Shown piece by piece: positions 1-5,729 of a stretch of DNA of 5,729 bases. The DNA is from Acidiferrobacteraceae bacterium (GTDB lineage: Bacteria; Pseudomonadota; Gammaproteobacteria; Acidiferrobacterales; Acidiferrobacteraceae), in contig DAHWKH010000079.1 in assembly GCA_027343725.1 (NCBI GenBank), positions 1 to 5,729 of the forward strand. The letters are read 5' to 3'. The notes beneath the pieces are model-generated. The model was not told the origin of the DNA. It did not search any database and saw only the letters and a program-made list of their open reading frames with translations. Both the position numbers and the translations under genes were made by a program. Each line of letters starts with the position of its first letter. The first letter of the stretch is position 1.

Positions 1-985
1 TCTCGGGCCAGCCCTGCAACTCGAAATGGGGATGCAAGGGGGCCATCCGGAACACCCGGCGCCCGGTCAGTTTGAAGGAGCCCACCTGCAGCATGACCGA
101 CACGGTCTCGGCCACGAACACGCCCCCCATCAAAAACAGCAGAATCTCCTCGCGGATAGCGACCGCCACGAAACCGAGCAAGGCACCGAGCGCGAGCGCG
201 CCGACGTCCCCCATGAACACTTGCGCCGGATGGCTGTTGAACCACAAAAACCCGAGCGTCGCGCCGGCCGTCGCTGCACAGATCACGGCCAGATCGCGGG
301 CACCGGGGACCAGGGGATGGCCGATGGCGAGCGCCCAACGGGGGTCCGCCACCACGCAGGCCAAGACCGCGAGCGCCAACGCCACAAGCGCGGTCGGAAA
401 CGCCGCGAGCCCGTCGAGCCCGTCTGTGAGATTCACGGCATTGCTCGTGCCGGTCACGACCAAAACGCCCAGGATGACGAATGCCGCCGCGCCGAGCGGA
501 ACGGTCCTCGCCACAAACGGCAGGTAGAGGCCCATGGCCGATCCCTGCGGCGCAAGCCGCCACACGGCCACGACCGCCGCCAGCGAGGCCGCGAGCTGCG
601 CCAGGAACTTCGCGCGCGCGCCGATACCGCGCGGATGCTTCAAGAGGAGCTTCCTGTAATCATCGACCCAGCCGATCAAACCGAAGGCCCACAAGGTTGA
701 AAGCGCGATCCATGTCCGCGCGTCGTCGAGGCGCATCCACACGAGGGTCGAGACGCTGATCGCGATCAGGATCAGGGCGCCGCCCATCGTGGGTGTCCCG
801 GCCTTCTGGTAATGGCTCTGGGGGCCCTCCTCGCGCACGGTCTGGCCGATGAGGCGCGCGCTCAGCCGGCGGATCATGGCCGGCCCGAACGCGATCCCGA
901 CCGCGAATGCCGTCAGGAGCGCGAAAAGCGCCCGCCAGGCGAAGCTCCCGGATTGGGCGTAGACCTTAAGCCACAGTAGGAGCAT
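1..985 (-). CDS. mraY: Phospho-MurNAc-pentapeptide transferase MraY (3' end cut by window edge)
   Basis: An integral membrane enzyme that transfers phospho-MurNAc-pentapeptide from UDP to undecaprenyl phosphate, making lipid I on the inner face of the cytoplasmic membrane. I translated 328 residues from the ATG at 985-983; E. coli MraY has 360, so about 25-30 C-terminal residues lie outside the window. Family motifs are in order: GTPTMGG (63-69), WVDDYRK (106-112, with the catalytic-site pair D108-D109), NAVNLTDGLDGLA (182-194), FMGDVG (257-262, with D260), and a C-terminal RMAPLHPHFELQGWPE stretch (313-328). Several long hydrophobic segments fit the ten-helix topology of the family. The start is supported by a GGAGG five bases upstream and by alignment with the E. 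coli N-terminus. The frame begins inside the end of murF (20-nt overlap). Oddities: the conserved HHH motif reads H318-P319-H320, and the serine usual after GDVG is A263. The identification is secure. Confidence 0.97.
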   Translation of the reverse strand, partial: MLLLWLKVYAQSGSFAWRALFALLTAFAVGIAFGPAMIRRLSARLIGQTVREEGPQSHYQKAGTPTMGGALILIAISVSTLVWMRLDDARTWIALSTLWAFGLIGWVDDYRKLLLKHPRGIGARAKFLAQLAASLAAVVAVWRLAPQGSAMGLYLPFVARTVPLGAAAFVILGVLVVTGTSNAVNLTDGLDGLAAFPTALVALALAVLACVVADPRWALAIGHPLVPGARDLAVICAATAGATLGFLWFNSHPAQVFMGDVGALALGALLGFVAVAIREEILLFLMGGVFVAETVSVMLQVGSFKLTGRRVFRMAPLHPHFELQGWPE

Positions 986-2333
986 GGCGCCCTCCGCACT
1001 CCGTCAAGCCCGCGACCACTTGCTCCATGCGCATGCACCGGGAGCCCTTCACCAGCACCACGGCCCCGGGACGCAGGCTGGGCCGCAAGTCCCGCAGCAA
1101 GGCCTCGAGGTCGTCATAATGTCGGCCGCGCTTGCCGTAAGACCGGCTCGCATGGGCGGCCAACGCGCCCACCGTCCACAGGTGATCGATGCCGGCGTCC
1201 CGAGCCTGCACGCCGAGTTCGCCATGCAACTCCGCGGCGTTCGCGCCCAATTCCGCCATGTCGCCGAGCACGAACCAGCGCTCGCCGGGCAAGGACGCGA
1301 GTACCGCAAGGGCCGCGCGCGCGGAATCCGGATTGGCGTTATAGGTGTCATCGATGATGCGGATGCCGTCCGCCCCAACGGTCGCGGCCATGCGCCCGGG
1401 GGGCGGGCGCACCGCCGCCAGGCCTTCGGCTATGGTGGGGGCCGGGATATCGCAGGCGAGAGCGGCGCTCGCGGCCGCGAGCGCGTTCAGGACATTGTGG
1501 CGCCCCAGGAACGCCAGGCGCACATCCAACGGTTGCGGCGTGCCCGGCAGGTGGAACGCGCAGTCGCTGCCCTCGGGTGTGAGGCGGACGGTGGCGGTGA
1601 CGTCCGCCGGATGGGTCAAGCCGTAGCTCACAACCCGCCCCGGCGCGTGTGCGCGCCAGTATGCCGCGAAGTCGTCGTCCGCGTTCACCACGGCGACCCC
1701 CTGCTCGGTCAGGGCGCCGTAAATGCGGCCCTTTTCCTCGGCCACCGCCCGGACCGAGCCGAGGCCTTCGAGGTGCGCGGCCCCGGCGTTGGTGACGATC
1801 GCGACATCGGGTCGCGCGAGCGCCGCGAGGGTGGCGATCTCGCCGGGATGATTCATGCCGATTTCGACCACCGCGTAACGGTGGTGGGCACGCAGCCTGA
1901 GGAGCGTGAGCGGCAGCCCGATGTCGTTATTGCGGTTTCCCTCGGTCGCGATGCCCGGGCCTGTGCACGCAAGGATCCCGGCGGTCATATCCTTGACCGT
2001 GGTCTTGCCGTTGCTGCCGGTGACCGCGATCACGAGCGGGTCGATCCTCTCGCGCCAGTACGCCGCCAGGCGCATCAGCGCAATGCGCGTATCGGCCACC
2101 ACGACGCATGCCGGCCAATCCCCCTCCCGCGGGCGATCGGTGAGGGCCGCGAGCGCGCCCCGTTTCGCGGCCTCGGCCAAAAACCCGTGGCCATCGAAAC
2201 GCGGGCCCTTCAGCGCCACGAACACGTCACCCGGCGCGAGCGTGCGCGTATCGGTGCTCACGCCCGTCACCGTCCGGTCGTCCCCGGACAGCCGCCCCCC
2301 CACGGCGCGCGCGATTTCGGCCAGCGTCATCAT
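966..2333 (-). CDS. murF: UDP-MurNAc-tripeptide--D-alanyl-D-alanine ligase MurF
   Basis: A cytoplasmic ATP-dependent Mur ligase that adds the D-Ala-D-Ala dipeptide to UDP-MurNAc-tripeptide, giving the pentapeptide used by MraY. It has 455 residues, close to the family norm (about 450). The N-terminal substrate domain carries the STDTR / GDVFVALKG pattern (26-43). The central ATPase domain has the P-loop TGSNGKTT (105-112), NRNNDIGLP (133-141), EIGMNHPGEI (157-166) and K201 in EEKGRIY, which aligns with the carbamylated lysine of E. coli MurF. GRHNVLNALAA (277-287) precedes the C-terminal domain, which has DDTYNANP (328-335), GDMAELG (357-363) and VKGSRCMRME (428-437). The first ATG overlaps the murE stop as ATGA. 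A second ATG follows directly, so initiation could be one codon later. The upstream signal is only a G-run (2338-2342), which suggests translational coupling. TAA stop at 968-966. The identification is secure. Confidence 0.98.
   Translation of the reverse strand: MMTLAEIARAVGGRLSGDDRTVTGVSTDTRTLAPGDVFVALKGPRFDGHGFLAEAAKRGALAALTDRPREGDWPACVVVADTRIALMRLAAYWRERIDPLVIAVTGSNGKTTVKDMTAGILACTGPGIATEGNRNNDIGLPLTLLRLRAHHRYAVVEIGMNHPGEIATLAALARPDVAIVTNAGAAHLEGLGSVRAVAEEKGRIYGALTEQGVAVVNADDDFAAYWRAHAPGRVVSYGLTHPADVTATVRLTPEGSDCAFHLPGTPQPLDVRLAFLGRHNVLNALAAASAALACDIPAPTIAEGLAAVRPPPGRMAATVGADGIRIIDDTYNANPDSARAALAVLASLPGERWFVLGDMAELGANAAELHGELGVQARDAGIDHLWTVGALAAHASRSYGKRGRHYDDLEALLRDLRPSLRPGAVVLVKGSRCMRMEQVVAGLTECGGRHAPTVA
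991..995 (-). promoter_or_regulatory. Ribosome binding site of mraY, inside murF
   Basis: The minus strand reads GGAGG followed by the five-base spacer GCGCC and then the ATG of mraY at 985. It is the best Shine-Dalgarno match among the start sites visible here and it decides the mraY start. It lies within the last codons of murF, so ribosomes finishing murF pass directly over it. Confidence 0.8.
2330..2333 (-). other. murE/murF ATGA stop-start overlap
   Basis: The minus strand reads ATGATG here: the murE stop TGA (2332-2330) lies inside the first murF ATG (2333-2331), and a second in-frame ATG occupies 2330-2328. This arrangement usually reflects termination-reinitiation coupling. The coupling itself is inferred; the overlap is seen directly. 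Confidence 0.9.
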
Positions 2334-3793
2334 GGGGCCCCCAGGAGGGCGCGCACCGTGCGGCGATCGCTGTAAGGCAGGCAGTCGTCACCGACCTGCT
2401 GGTATTCCTCGTGTCCCTTCCCGGCGACGATCACGAGATCGCCTGGGCCCGCGATCGCGAGCGCCCGGGCGATCGCCTCCCGCCGCTCGGCCACGATCTC
2501 GAGACGCGCACGGGCGTCATCGTCCACGCCCGCGAGGATGTCTTCCAAGATGCGTTGGGGGTCCTCGTGACGCGGATTGTCGTGCGTCAGAATCAAATAG
2601 TCGGCGTGGCGGCTCGCGCACGCCCCCATCAAGGCTCGCTTGCCGCGATCGCGCTCCCCGCCGCAACCGAAAACGCAGAGCACCCGGCCCGGGGCGTGCG
2701 TGCGCGCCCCCAGCAACACTTTCTCCAAGGCATCCGGGGTGTGCGCATAATCCACCACCACGAGCGGCTGATCGGAGCGCCCCCCGAAACGTTCCATGCG
2801 CCCCGGGATCGGGGCGACGTGCGCGAGCGCCTCGGCGGCCTCGGCGCCGCGCCATCCGAGCGCCAGCAATGTCGTCAAGGCGGCGGCGAGATTGTGGACA
2901 TTGAAGGCGCCGAGGAGCGGGCTCGTGACCGTCAGACCGCCCTCGGGACCCACAAAGCGCACGGTCAGACCCGCGGCCTGCGCGCTCAACCCCTCGATGC
3001 GGACATCGCCCTCCCGACCGTAACGCCAGCAGCGGGTGCCGGGCGCGAGCCGGCTCCGCAACACCTCGCTGAACGGGTCATCGGCGTTCAGGACCGCGAA
3101 CTCGAGCCCGGGCCAGACGAAGAGCCGCGCCTTCGCCTCCCCATAGCGCGTCATGTCGCCGTGGTAGTCGAGGTGGTCGCGGGTCAGATTCGTGAACACA
3201 GCACCCCGGAATCGGACGCCCCCGACGCGGTCCTGATCGAGGGCATGCGAGGAGACCTCGAGCGCGACCGACACGGCCCCCTGATCGCGTGCGTGCGCCA
3301 GGAAGCGATGCAACGAGACCGCGTCCGGCGTCGTGCGCTCGGCCGGCACCAAGGCCCCCGGGAATCCGCTGCCCAGGGTGCCCGTCAATGCGCAGGGGGC
3401 ACGCGCGTGCAGCGCATGGGCGATCAGATGACTGGTCGTGGTCTTGCCGTTGGTGCCGGTCACGCCGATGACGGTTAGCTCGGCCGAGGGCGCCCCGTAG
3501 AAGCGGTCGGCGATCGGGCCCACGAGCGCGCGTAGCCCCGGAGATGCCAGCACCGGCACGCGCCCCAGCCATCCGTTCGGCGCGCTCTCACTCATCACCG
3601 CGACCGCGCCCCGCGCCACGGCATCGGCGATAAAGCGCCGGGCATCCTGATGCGTGCCGGCGAGCGCCAAAAACAGCGACCCGGGGGTGAGCGTGCGACT
3701 GTCGAGGCTCAAGGCCGCGATCGGGCGGTCCAAGGCCTCCGGGACCGCGCGCAGGCCCGACAGCAAGGCGCGCAAGGACAAGGGCGCGTTCAT
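2330..3793 (-). CDS. murE: UDP-MurNAc-L-Ala-D-Glu--meso-diaminopimelate ligase MurE
   Basis: A cytoplasmic Mur ligase that adds the third stem-peptide residue to UDP-MurNAc-L-Ala-D-Glu using ATP. It has 487 residues from the ATG at 3793, close to the 495 of E. coli. The frame stays open upstream to 3886, but that extension lies inside the ftsI end and has no MurE-like sequence, so MNAPLSLRALL is taken as the true N-terminus. Motifs: P-loop TGTNGKTT (112-119), TTPDA (154-158), EVSSHALDQ (179-187), TNLTRDHLDYHG (201-212), K221 at the carbamylated lysine position, FNVHNLAAAL (297-306), PGRMERFGG (330-338), VDYAHTPDALEKVL (347-360), FGCGGERDRGKR (375-386), DNPR (405-408) and GKGHEEYQ (458-465). 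DNPR is the established marker for meso-diaminopimelate specificity; lysine-adding enzymes differ there. All key positions look intact. Its start and stop each form an ATGA overlap with a neighbour. Confidence 0.98.
   Translation of the reverse strand: MNAPLSLRALLSGLRAVPEALDRPIAALSLDSRTLTPGSLFLALAGTHQDARRFIADAVARGAVAVMSESAPNGWLGRVPVLASPGLRALVGPIADRFYGAPSAELTVIGVTGTNGKTTTSHLIAHALHARAPCALTGTLGSGFPGALVPAERTTPDAVSLHRFLAHARDQGAVSVALEVSSHALDQDRVGGVRFRGAVFTNLTRDHLDYHGDMTRYGEAKARLFVWPGLEFAVLNADDPFSEVLRSRLAPGTRCWRYGREGDVRIEGLSAQAAGLTVRFVGPEGGLTVTSPLLGAFNVHNLAAALTTLLALGWRGAEAAEALAHVAPIPGRMERFGGRSDQPLVVVDYAHTPDALEKVLLGARTHAPGRVLCVFGCGGERDRGKRALMGACASRHADYLILTHDNPRHEDPQRILEDILAGVDDDARARLEIVAERREAIARALAIAGPGDLVIVAGKGHEEYQQVGDDCLPYSDRRTVRALLGAP
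3790..3793 (-). other. ftsI/murE ATGA stop-start overlap
   Basis: The minus strand reads ATGA: the ftsI stop TGA (3792-3790) lies inside the murE start ATG (3793-3791). It has the same arrangement as the murE/murF and ftsL/ftsI junctions and suggests coupled translation. Confidence 0.9.
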
Positions 3794-5499
3794 GACAGCG
3801 CCCCCCGGGCCTGGGCCTCGTCGGGGGGGATATTCAGGATCCTCAAGGCCCCGGTCATGACCTTCCGGAACACCGGAGCGGCGCACTGCGCCCCATAATA
3901 CCCATGCTTCTTGGGATCGCGGATGTCGACGAAGATCACGAGGCGCGGATCCGAGGCGGGCGCAAAACCGCCGAACGAGGCGTTGTACTCGTGGCGGTGA
4001 TAACCATCCCCGCTCGCGATGTGCGCCGTCCCGGTCTTGCCGGCGACCTGGTAATTGACGACATCCGCGTTCGCGCCGGTCCCGACGGGACTGGCCGCGA
4101 GCTCCAGCATGTAGCGCATCTCGCCGACGACCCGACGCGAAAACACCCGCCGGCCCTTGACCGGATGGCGGGTTTTCAGGATCGAGAGCGGCCGCAACAC
4201 GCCCCCGTCGGCGAACACCGCGTAGGCGCGCGCCATCTGCAAGGGCGTCACGTCGATACCGTAACCGAAGGCCAGGGTCGCTTTTTGGATCGGCATCCAG
4301 GTGTTGGGCGGCGCGAGGTAGCCCGGGGACTCGCCCGGCAGGCCGCTATGGGTCGTATGGGTGAACCCGAGATGCAAAAAGTTTCTGTACATCTCCTGTC
4401 GCGTCAGGGTGGTGAGCGCGGTCTTCGAGGCCCCGACATTGCTGGATTCCGCGATCACGTGGTTGATGTCGATCAGGCCGAAATCCCCGACGTCGCTGAT
4501 CTTGTCCGGCCCGACGAAATAGTAGCCGGGCGTCGTGTTGACGAGGGTATGGGGAGTGATGCGGCCGCTTTGCAACTCACGCGCTATGGTGAACGGCTTC
4601 AAGGAGGAGCCGGGCTCGATGACATCGGTCGCCGCGCGATCCCGATAATACGCGCTGTCGAGATCGCTGCGGGTATTGGGATTGAAGCTTGGGACATTGG
4701 CAAGCGCCAGGATGTCTCCGCTCCGCGGATCCAAGACCACAACCGAACCGCTGCGCGCGTCGTGATAGCGCACGGCCTTCACCAGTTCGTGGTAGGCCAG
4801 ATACTGAATACGCTCATCGATACTCAACACGAGATTCTTGCCGGGACGCGGCGGCCGCTGGCCTCGGCGCATGCCGATCGGCTCACCCAGACCGTCGCGG
4901 ATGACCACGGCCTTTCCGGGTCGTGGACTGAGCCACCGATTGTAAGCCAATTCGATGCCGTCTTGCCCCTGATCGTTGATGTCTGTGAAGCCGATCAGAG
5001 TCGCGCTGACCGCGCCCGTCGGATAATAGCGACGGTACTCGCGCTCCGAGGCGACGCCGGGAATGCGCTGATCGAGTACGCCTTGCGCATACTGCGGATC
5101 GACCTCGCGGCGCAAGTACATGAATTGCTCATGCCGCTGCGCGTGTAACGCCTTCTGGAAGGTCGCCAACGACCAGCCGACAGCGCGCGCCAGGCGCGGC
5201 CAAACGGCCGGGACCTTGAGCAGGACCTGCGGATTGGCCCATAGGGTGTCGACGGGCGTACTGATGGCGAGCGGCCGGCCGTTGCGATCGAGAATCATGC
5301 CGCGGTGCCCCTCCTCGCGGATCGTCTCGATGTCCTGGCGCCGGGCCTCATGCTTCAGAAAGGGGGCATCCAGGACCTGCAGATAAAAGGCGCGCACGGC
5401 CATGAGCGCGAGTGCCGCCAGCATGACCACCAGCACGAAGGTCGACCGCGTAAGGCCGGCCTGGGAAAGGGCGGCGACGTGTCCTAGAGGCGCCTTCAT
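3790..5499 (-). CDS. ftsI: Septal peptidoglycan transpeptidase FtsI (penicillin-binding protein 3)
   Basis: A class B penicillin-binding protein that crosslinks peptidoglycan at the division septum as the partner of the glycosyltransferase FtsW. It has 569 residues against 588 in E. coli. A short cytoplasmic N-terminus is followed by one membrane helix (about 20-38), and the rest is periplasmic. The pedestal domain includes RGMILDRNGRPLA (66-78) and YRRYYPTGAVSATLIGFTD (155-173). The transpeptidase domain holds all three penicillin-binding motifs: S298-SL-K301 (nucleophile and lysine), S352-S-N354 and K488-T-G490. Conserved context includes SIDERIQYLAY (226-236) and SGSVVVLDPRSG (250-261). 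The frame stays open to 5637, but the ATG at 5499 was chosen because it gives a family-like N-terminus and an ATGA overlap with ftsL. No clear Shine-Dalgarno lies before it. The tail ends soon after LRILNIPPD, so it lacks most of the C-terminal tail that the E. coli protein has and partly loses by processing. Confidence 0.97.
   Translation of the reverse strand: MKAPLGHVAALSQAGLTRSTFVLVVMLAALALMAVRAFYLQVLDAPFLKHEARRQDIETIREEGHRGMILDRNGRPLAISTPVDTLWANPQVLLKVPAVWPRLARAVGWSLATFQKALHAQRHEQFMYLRREVDPQYAQGVLDQRIPGVASEREYRRYYPTGAVSATLIGFTDINDQGQDGIELAYNRWLSPRPGKAVVIRDGLGEPIGMRRGQRPPRPGKNLVLSIDERIQYLAYHELVKAVRYHDARSGSVVVLDPRSGDILALANVPSFNPNTRSDLDSAYYRDRAATDVIEPGSSLKPFTIARELQSGRITPHTLVNTTPGYYFVGPDKISDVGDFGLIDINHVIAESSNVGASKTALTTLTRQEMYRNFLHLGFTHTTHSGLPGESPGYLAPPNTWMPIQKATLAFGYGIDVTPLQMARAYAVFADGGVLRPLSILKTRHPVKGRRVFSRRVVGEMRYMLELAASPVGTGANADVVNYQVAGKTGTAHIASGDGYHRHEYNASFGGFAPASDPRLVIFVDIRDPKKHGYYGAQCAAPVFRKVMTGALRILNIPPDEAQARGALS
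3801..3806 (-). promoter_or_regulatory. Possible G-rich ribosome binding site of murE
   Basis: A run of six G on the minus strand ends seven bases before the murE ATG at 3793. It lies inside the last codons of ftsI. It could pair weakly with the anti-Shine-Dalgarno sequence, but runs of G are common in a genome this rich in GC, so this may be chance. The spacing is right; the match is only moderate. Confidence 0.4.
5496..5499 (-). other. ftsL/ftsI ATGA stop-start overlap
   Basis: The minus strand reads ATGA: the ftsL stop TGA (5498-5496) lies inside the ftsI ATG (5499-5497). The bases just upstream (CGCCCATCCTCG) contain no purine-rich Shine-Dalgarno, so ftsI translation probably depends on ribosomes finishing ftsL. 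That dependence is inferred. Confidence 0.85.
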
Positions 5500-5729
5500 C
5501 GAGGATGGGCGTGGCGCATATAGAGGAGCACGATCCGGCGCGGATCCGGCATCGCCATACCGAGCCGCTTGCGCGCGACGTGATCGACGCGCCCGTAACC
5601 GGCGAGCGTTCCCTGCTCCAGCAGGAGGCGGCCCCATTCGACCTGGAGGGCGTCGCGCCGGCTCACGAGACGCTGCTCATGGCTGAACATCATGAGATAG
5701 TGATTGCGCACGTCGACCAATGCCAAGGC
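5496..5729 (-). CDS. ftsL: Cell division protein FtsL (5' end cut by window edge)
   Basis: A small bitopic membrane protein that pairs with FtsB through a periplasmic coiled coil and, with FtsQ, recruits and activates FtsW-FtsI. Only the C-terminal 77 residues are in the window; the cytoplasmic end, the membrane helix and the true start lie beyond 5729 (E. coli FtsL has 121 residues). A TTG at 5726 could be read as a start, but it would remove the membrane helix and is not credible. The visible part matches the E. coli periplasmic region as I recall it: RRDALQVEWGRLLLEQGTL corresponds to ERDALDIEWRNLILEENAL, and RVDHVARKRLGMAMPDP to RVERIATEKLQMQHVDP. The spacing of hydrophobic residues fits a coiled coil. 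The tail after IVLL (LYMRHAHPR) is slightly longer than I would expect. Position directly before ftsI supports the call. Confidence 0.93.
   Translation of the reverse strand, partial: ALALVDVRNHYLMMFSHEQRLVSRRDALQVEWGRLLLEQGTLAGYGRVDHVARKRLGMAMPDPRRIVLLYMRHAHPR

Noticed and set aside
26..700. A plus-strand open frame of 224 codons rich in His, Arg and Gln opposite mraY
   Set aside because: The minus strand gives a clear MraY throughout; the His/Arg-rich product is what the antisense strand of a membrane protein gene yields here.
984..2375. A long plus-strand open frame (463 codons) opposite murF
   Set aside because: It mirrors murF codon by codon, has a low-complexity composition rich in Arg, Gly, Ala and His, and shows no family motif. 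High GC leaves few stop codons on the antisense strand, which explains its length.
2411..3478. A plus-strand open frame of 355 codons opposite murE
   Set aside because: Its composition is typical of an antisense shadow and it has no motif; murE accounts fully for the region.
3794..3886. Upstream extension of murE by 31 residues
   Set aside because: It lies inside the ftsI C-terminal coding region, resembles no MurE N-terminus, and the ATG at 3793 gives a family-like start with an ATGA overlap.
3904..5148. A plus-strand open frame of 414 codons opposite ftsI
   Set aside because: It is antisense to a clearly conserved penicillin-binding protein, has no recognisable domain, and fits the same GC-driven shadow effect.
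5500..5637. Upstream extension of ftsI by 46 residues
   Set aside because: It is Arg/Ala-rich sequence read out of frame through ftsL and does not resemble an FtsI N-terminus; the ATG at 5499 puts the membrane helix at the expected distance.
5724..5726. TTG as the start of ftsL
   Set aside because: It would remove the membrane helix and cytoplasmic part of FtsL; the frame is open to the window edge, so the gene is simply truncated.

Overview
The window is one uninterrupted stretch of the bacterial division and cell wall (dcw) gene cluster, with every gene on the minus strand. Read in the direction of transcription (high to low coordinates) the order is ftsL (3' part only), ftsI, murE, murF, mraY (cut at its 3' end by the left edge of the window). 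This is the classic proteobacterial order ftsL-ftsI-murE-murF-mraY; murD, ftsW and murG would be expected further downstream, outside the window. No part of the window is non-coding apart from the overlaps and start sites themselves, and I see no RNA gene, mobile element, repeat, CRISPR array, promoter or terminator.

The base composition is high in GC (roughly two thirds by eye). MurE carries the DNPR motif of enzymes that add meso-diaminopimelate. FtsL, FtsI and MraY read closest to the E. coli versions I remember, for example the FtsL stretch around RDALQVEW and the MraY stretch PAQVFMGDVG. I therefore infer a GC-rich Gram-negative, most likely a gammaproteobacterium. I cannot name the genus from the sequence alone.

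The genes act together. MurE and MurF are cytoplasmic ligases that complete the UDP-MurNAc-pentapeptide. MraY moves the phospho-MurNAc-pentapeptide onto undecaprenyl phosphate in the inner membrane, giving lipid I. FtsI is the transpeptidase that crosslinks septal peptidoglycan, and FtsL is part of the FtsQLB complex that activates FtsWI at mid-cell. The reading frames are packed tightly: three successive ATGA overlaps of 4 nt (ftsL/ftsI, ftsI/murE, murE/murF), then a 20-nt overlap (murF/mraY) whose ribosome binding site lies inside murF. This suggests one transcript with coupled translation.

Nothing here looks like a previously undescribed system. The observations most worth a second look are two substitutions at strongly conserved MraY positions (the HHH motif reads HPH, and GDVGS reads GDVGA), a short FtsI C-terminus, and the contrast in ribosome binding sites along the operon.
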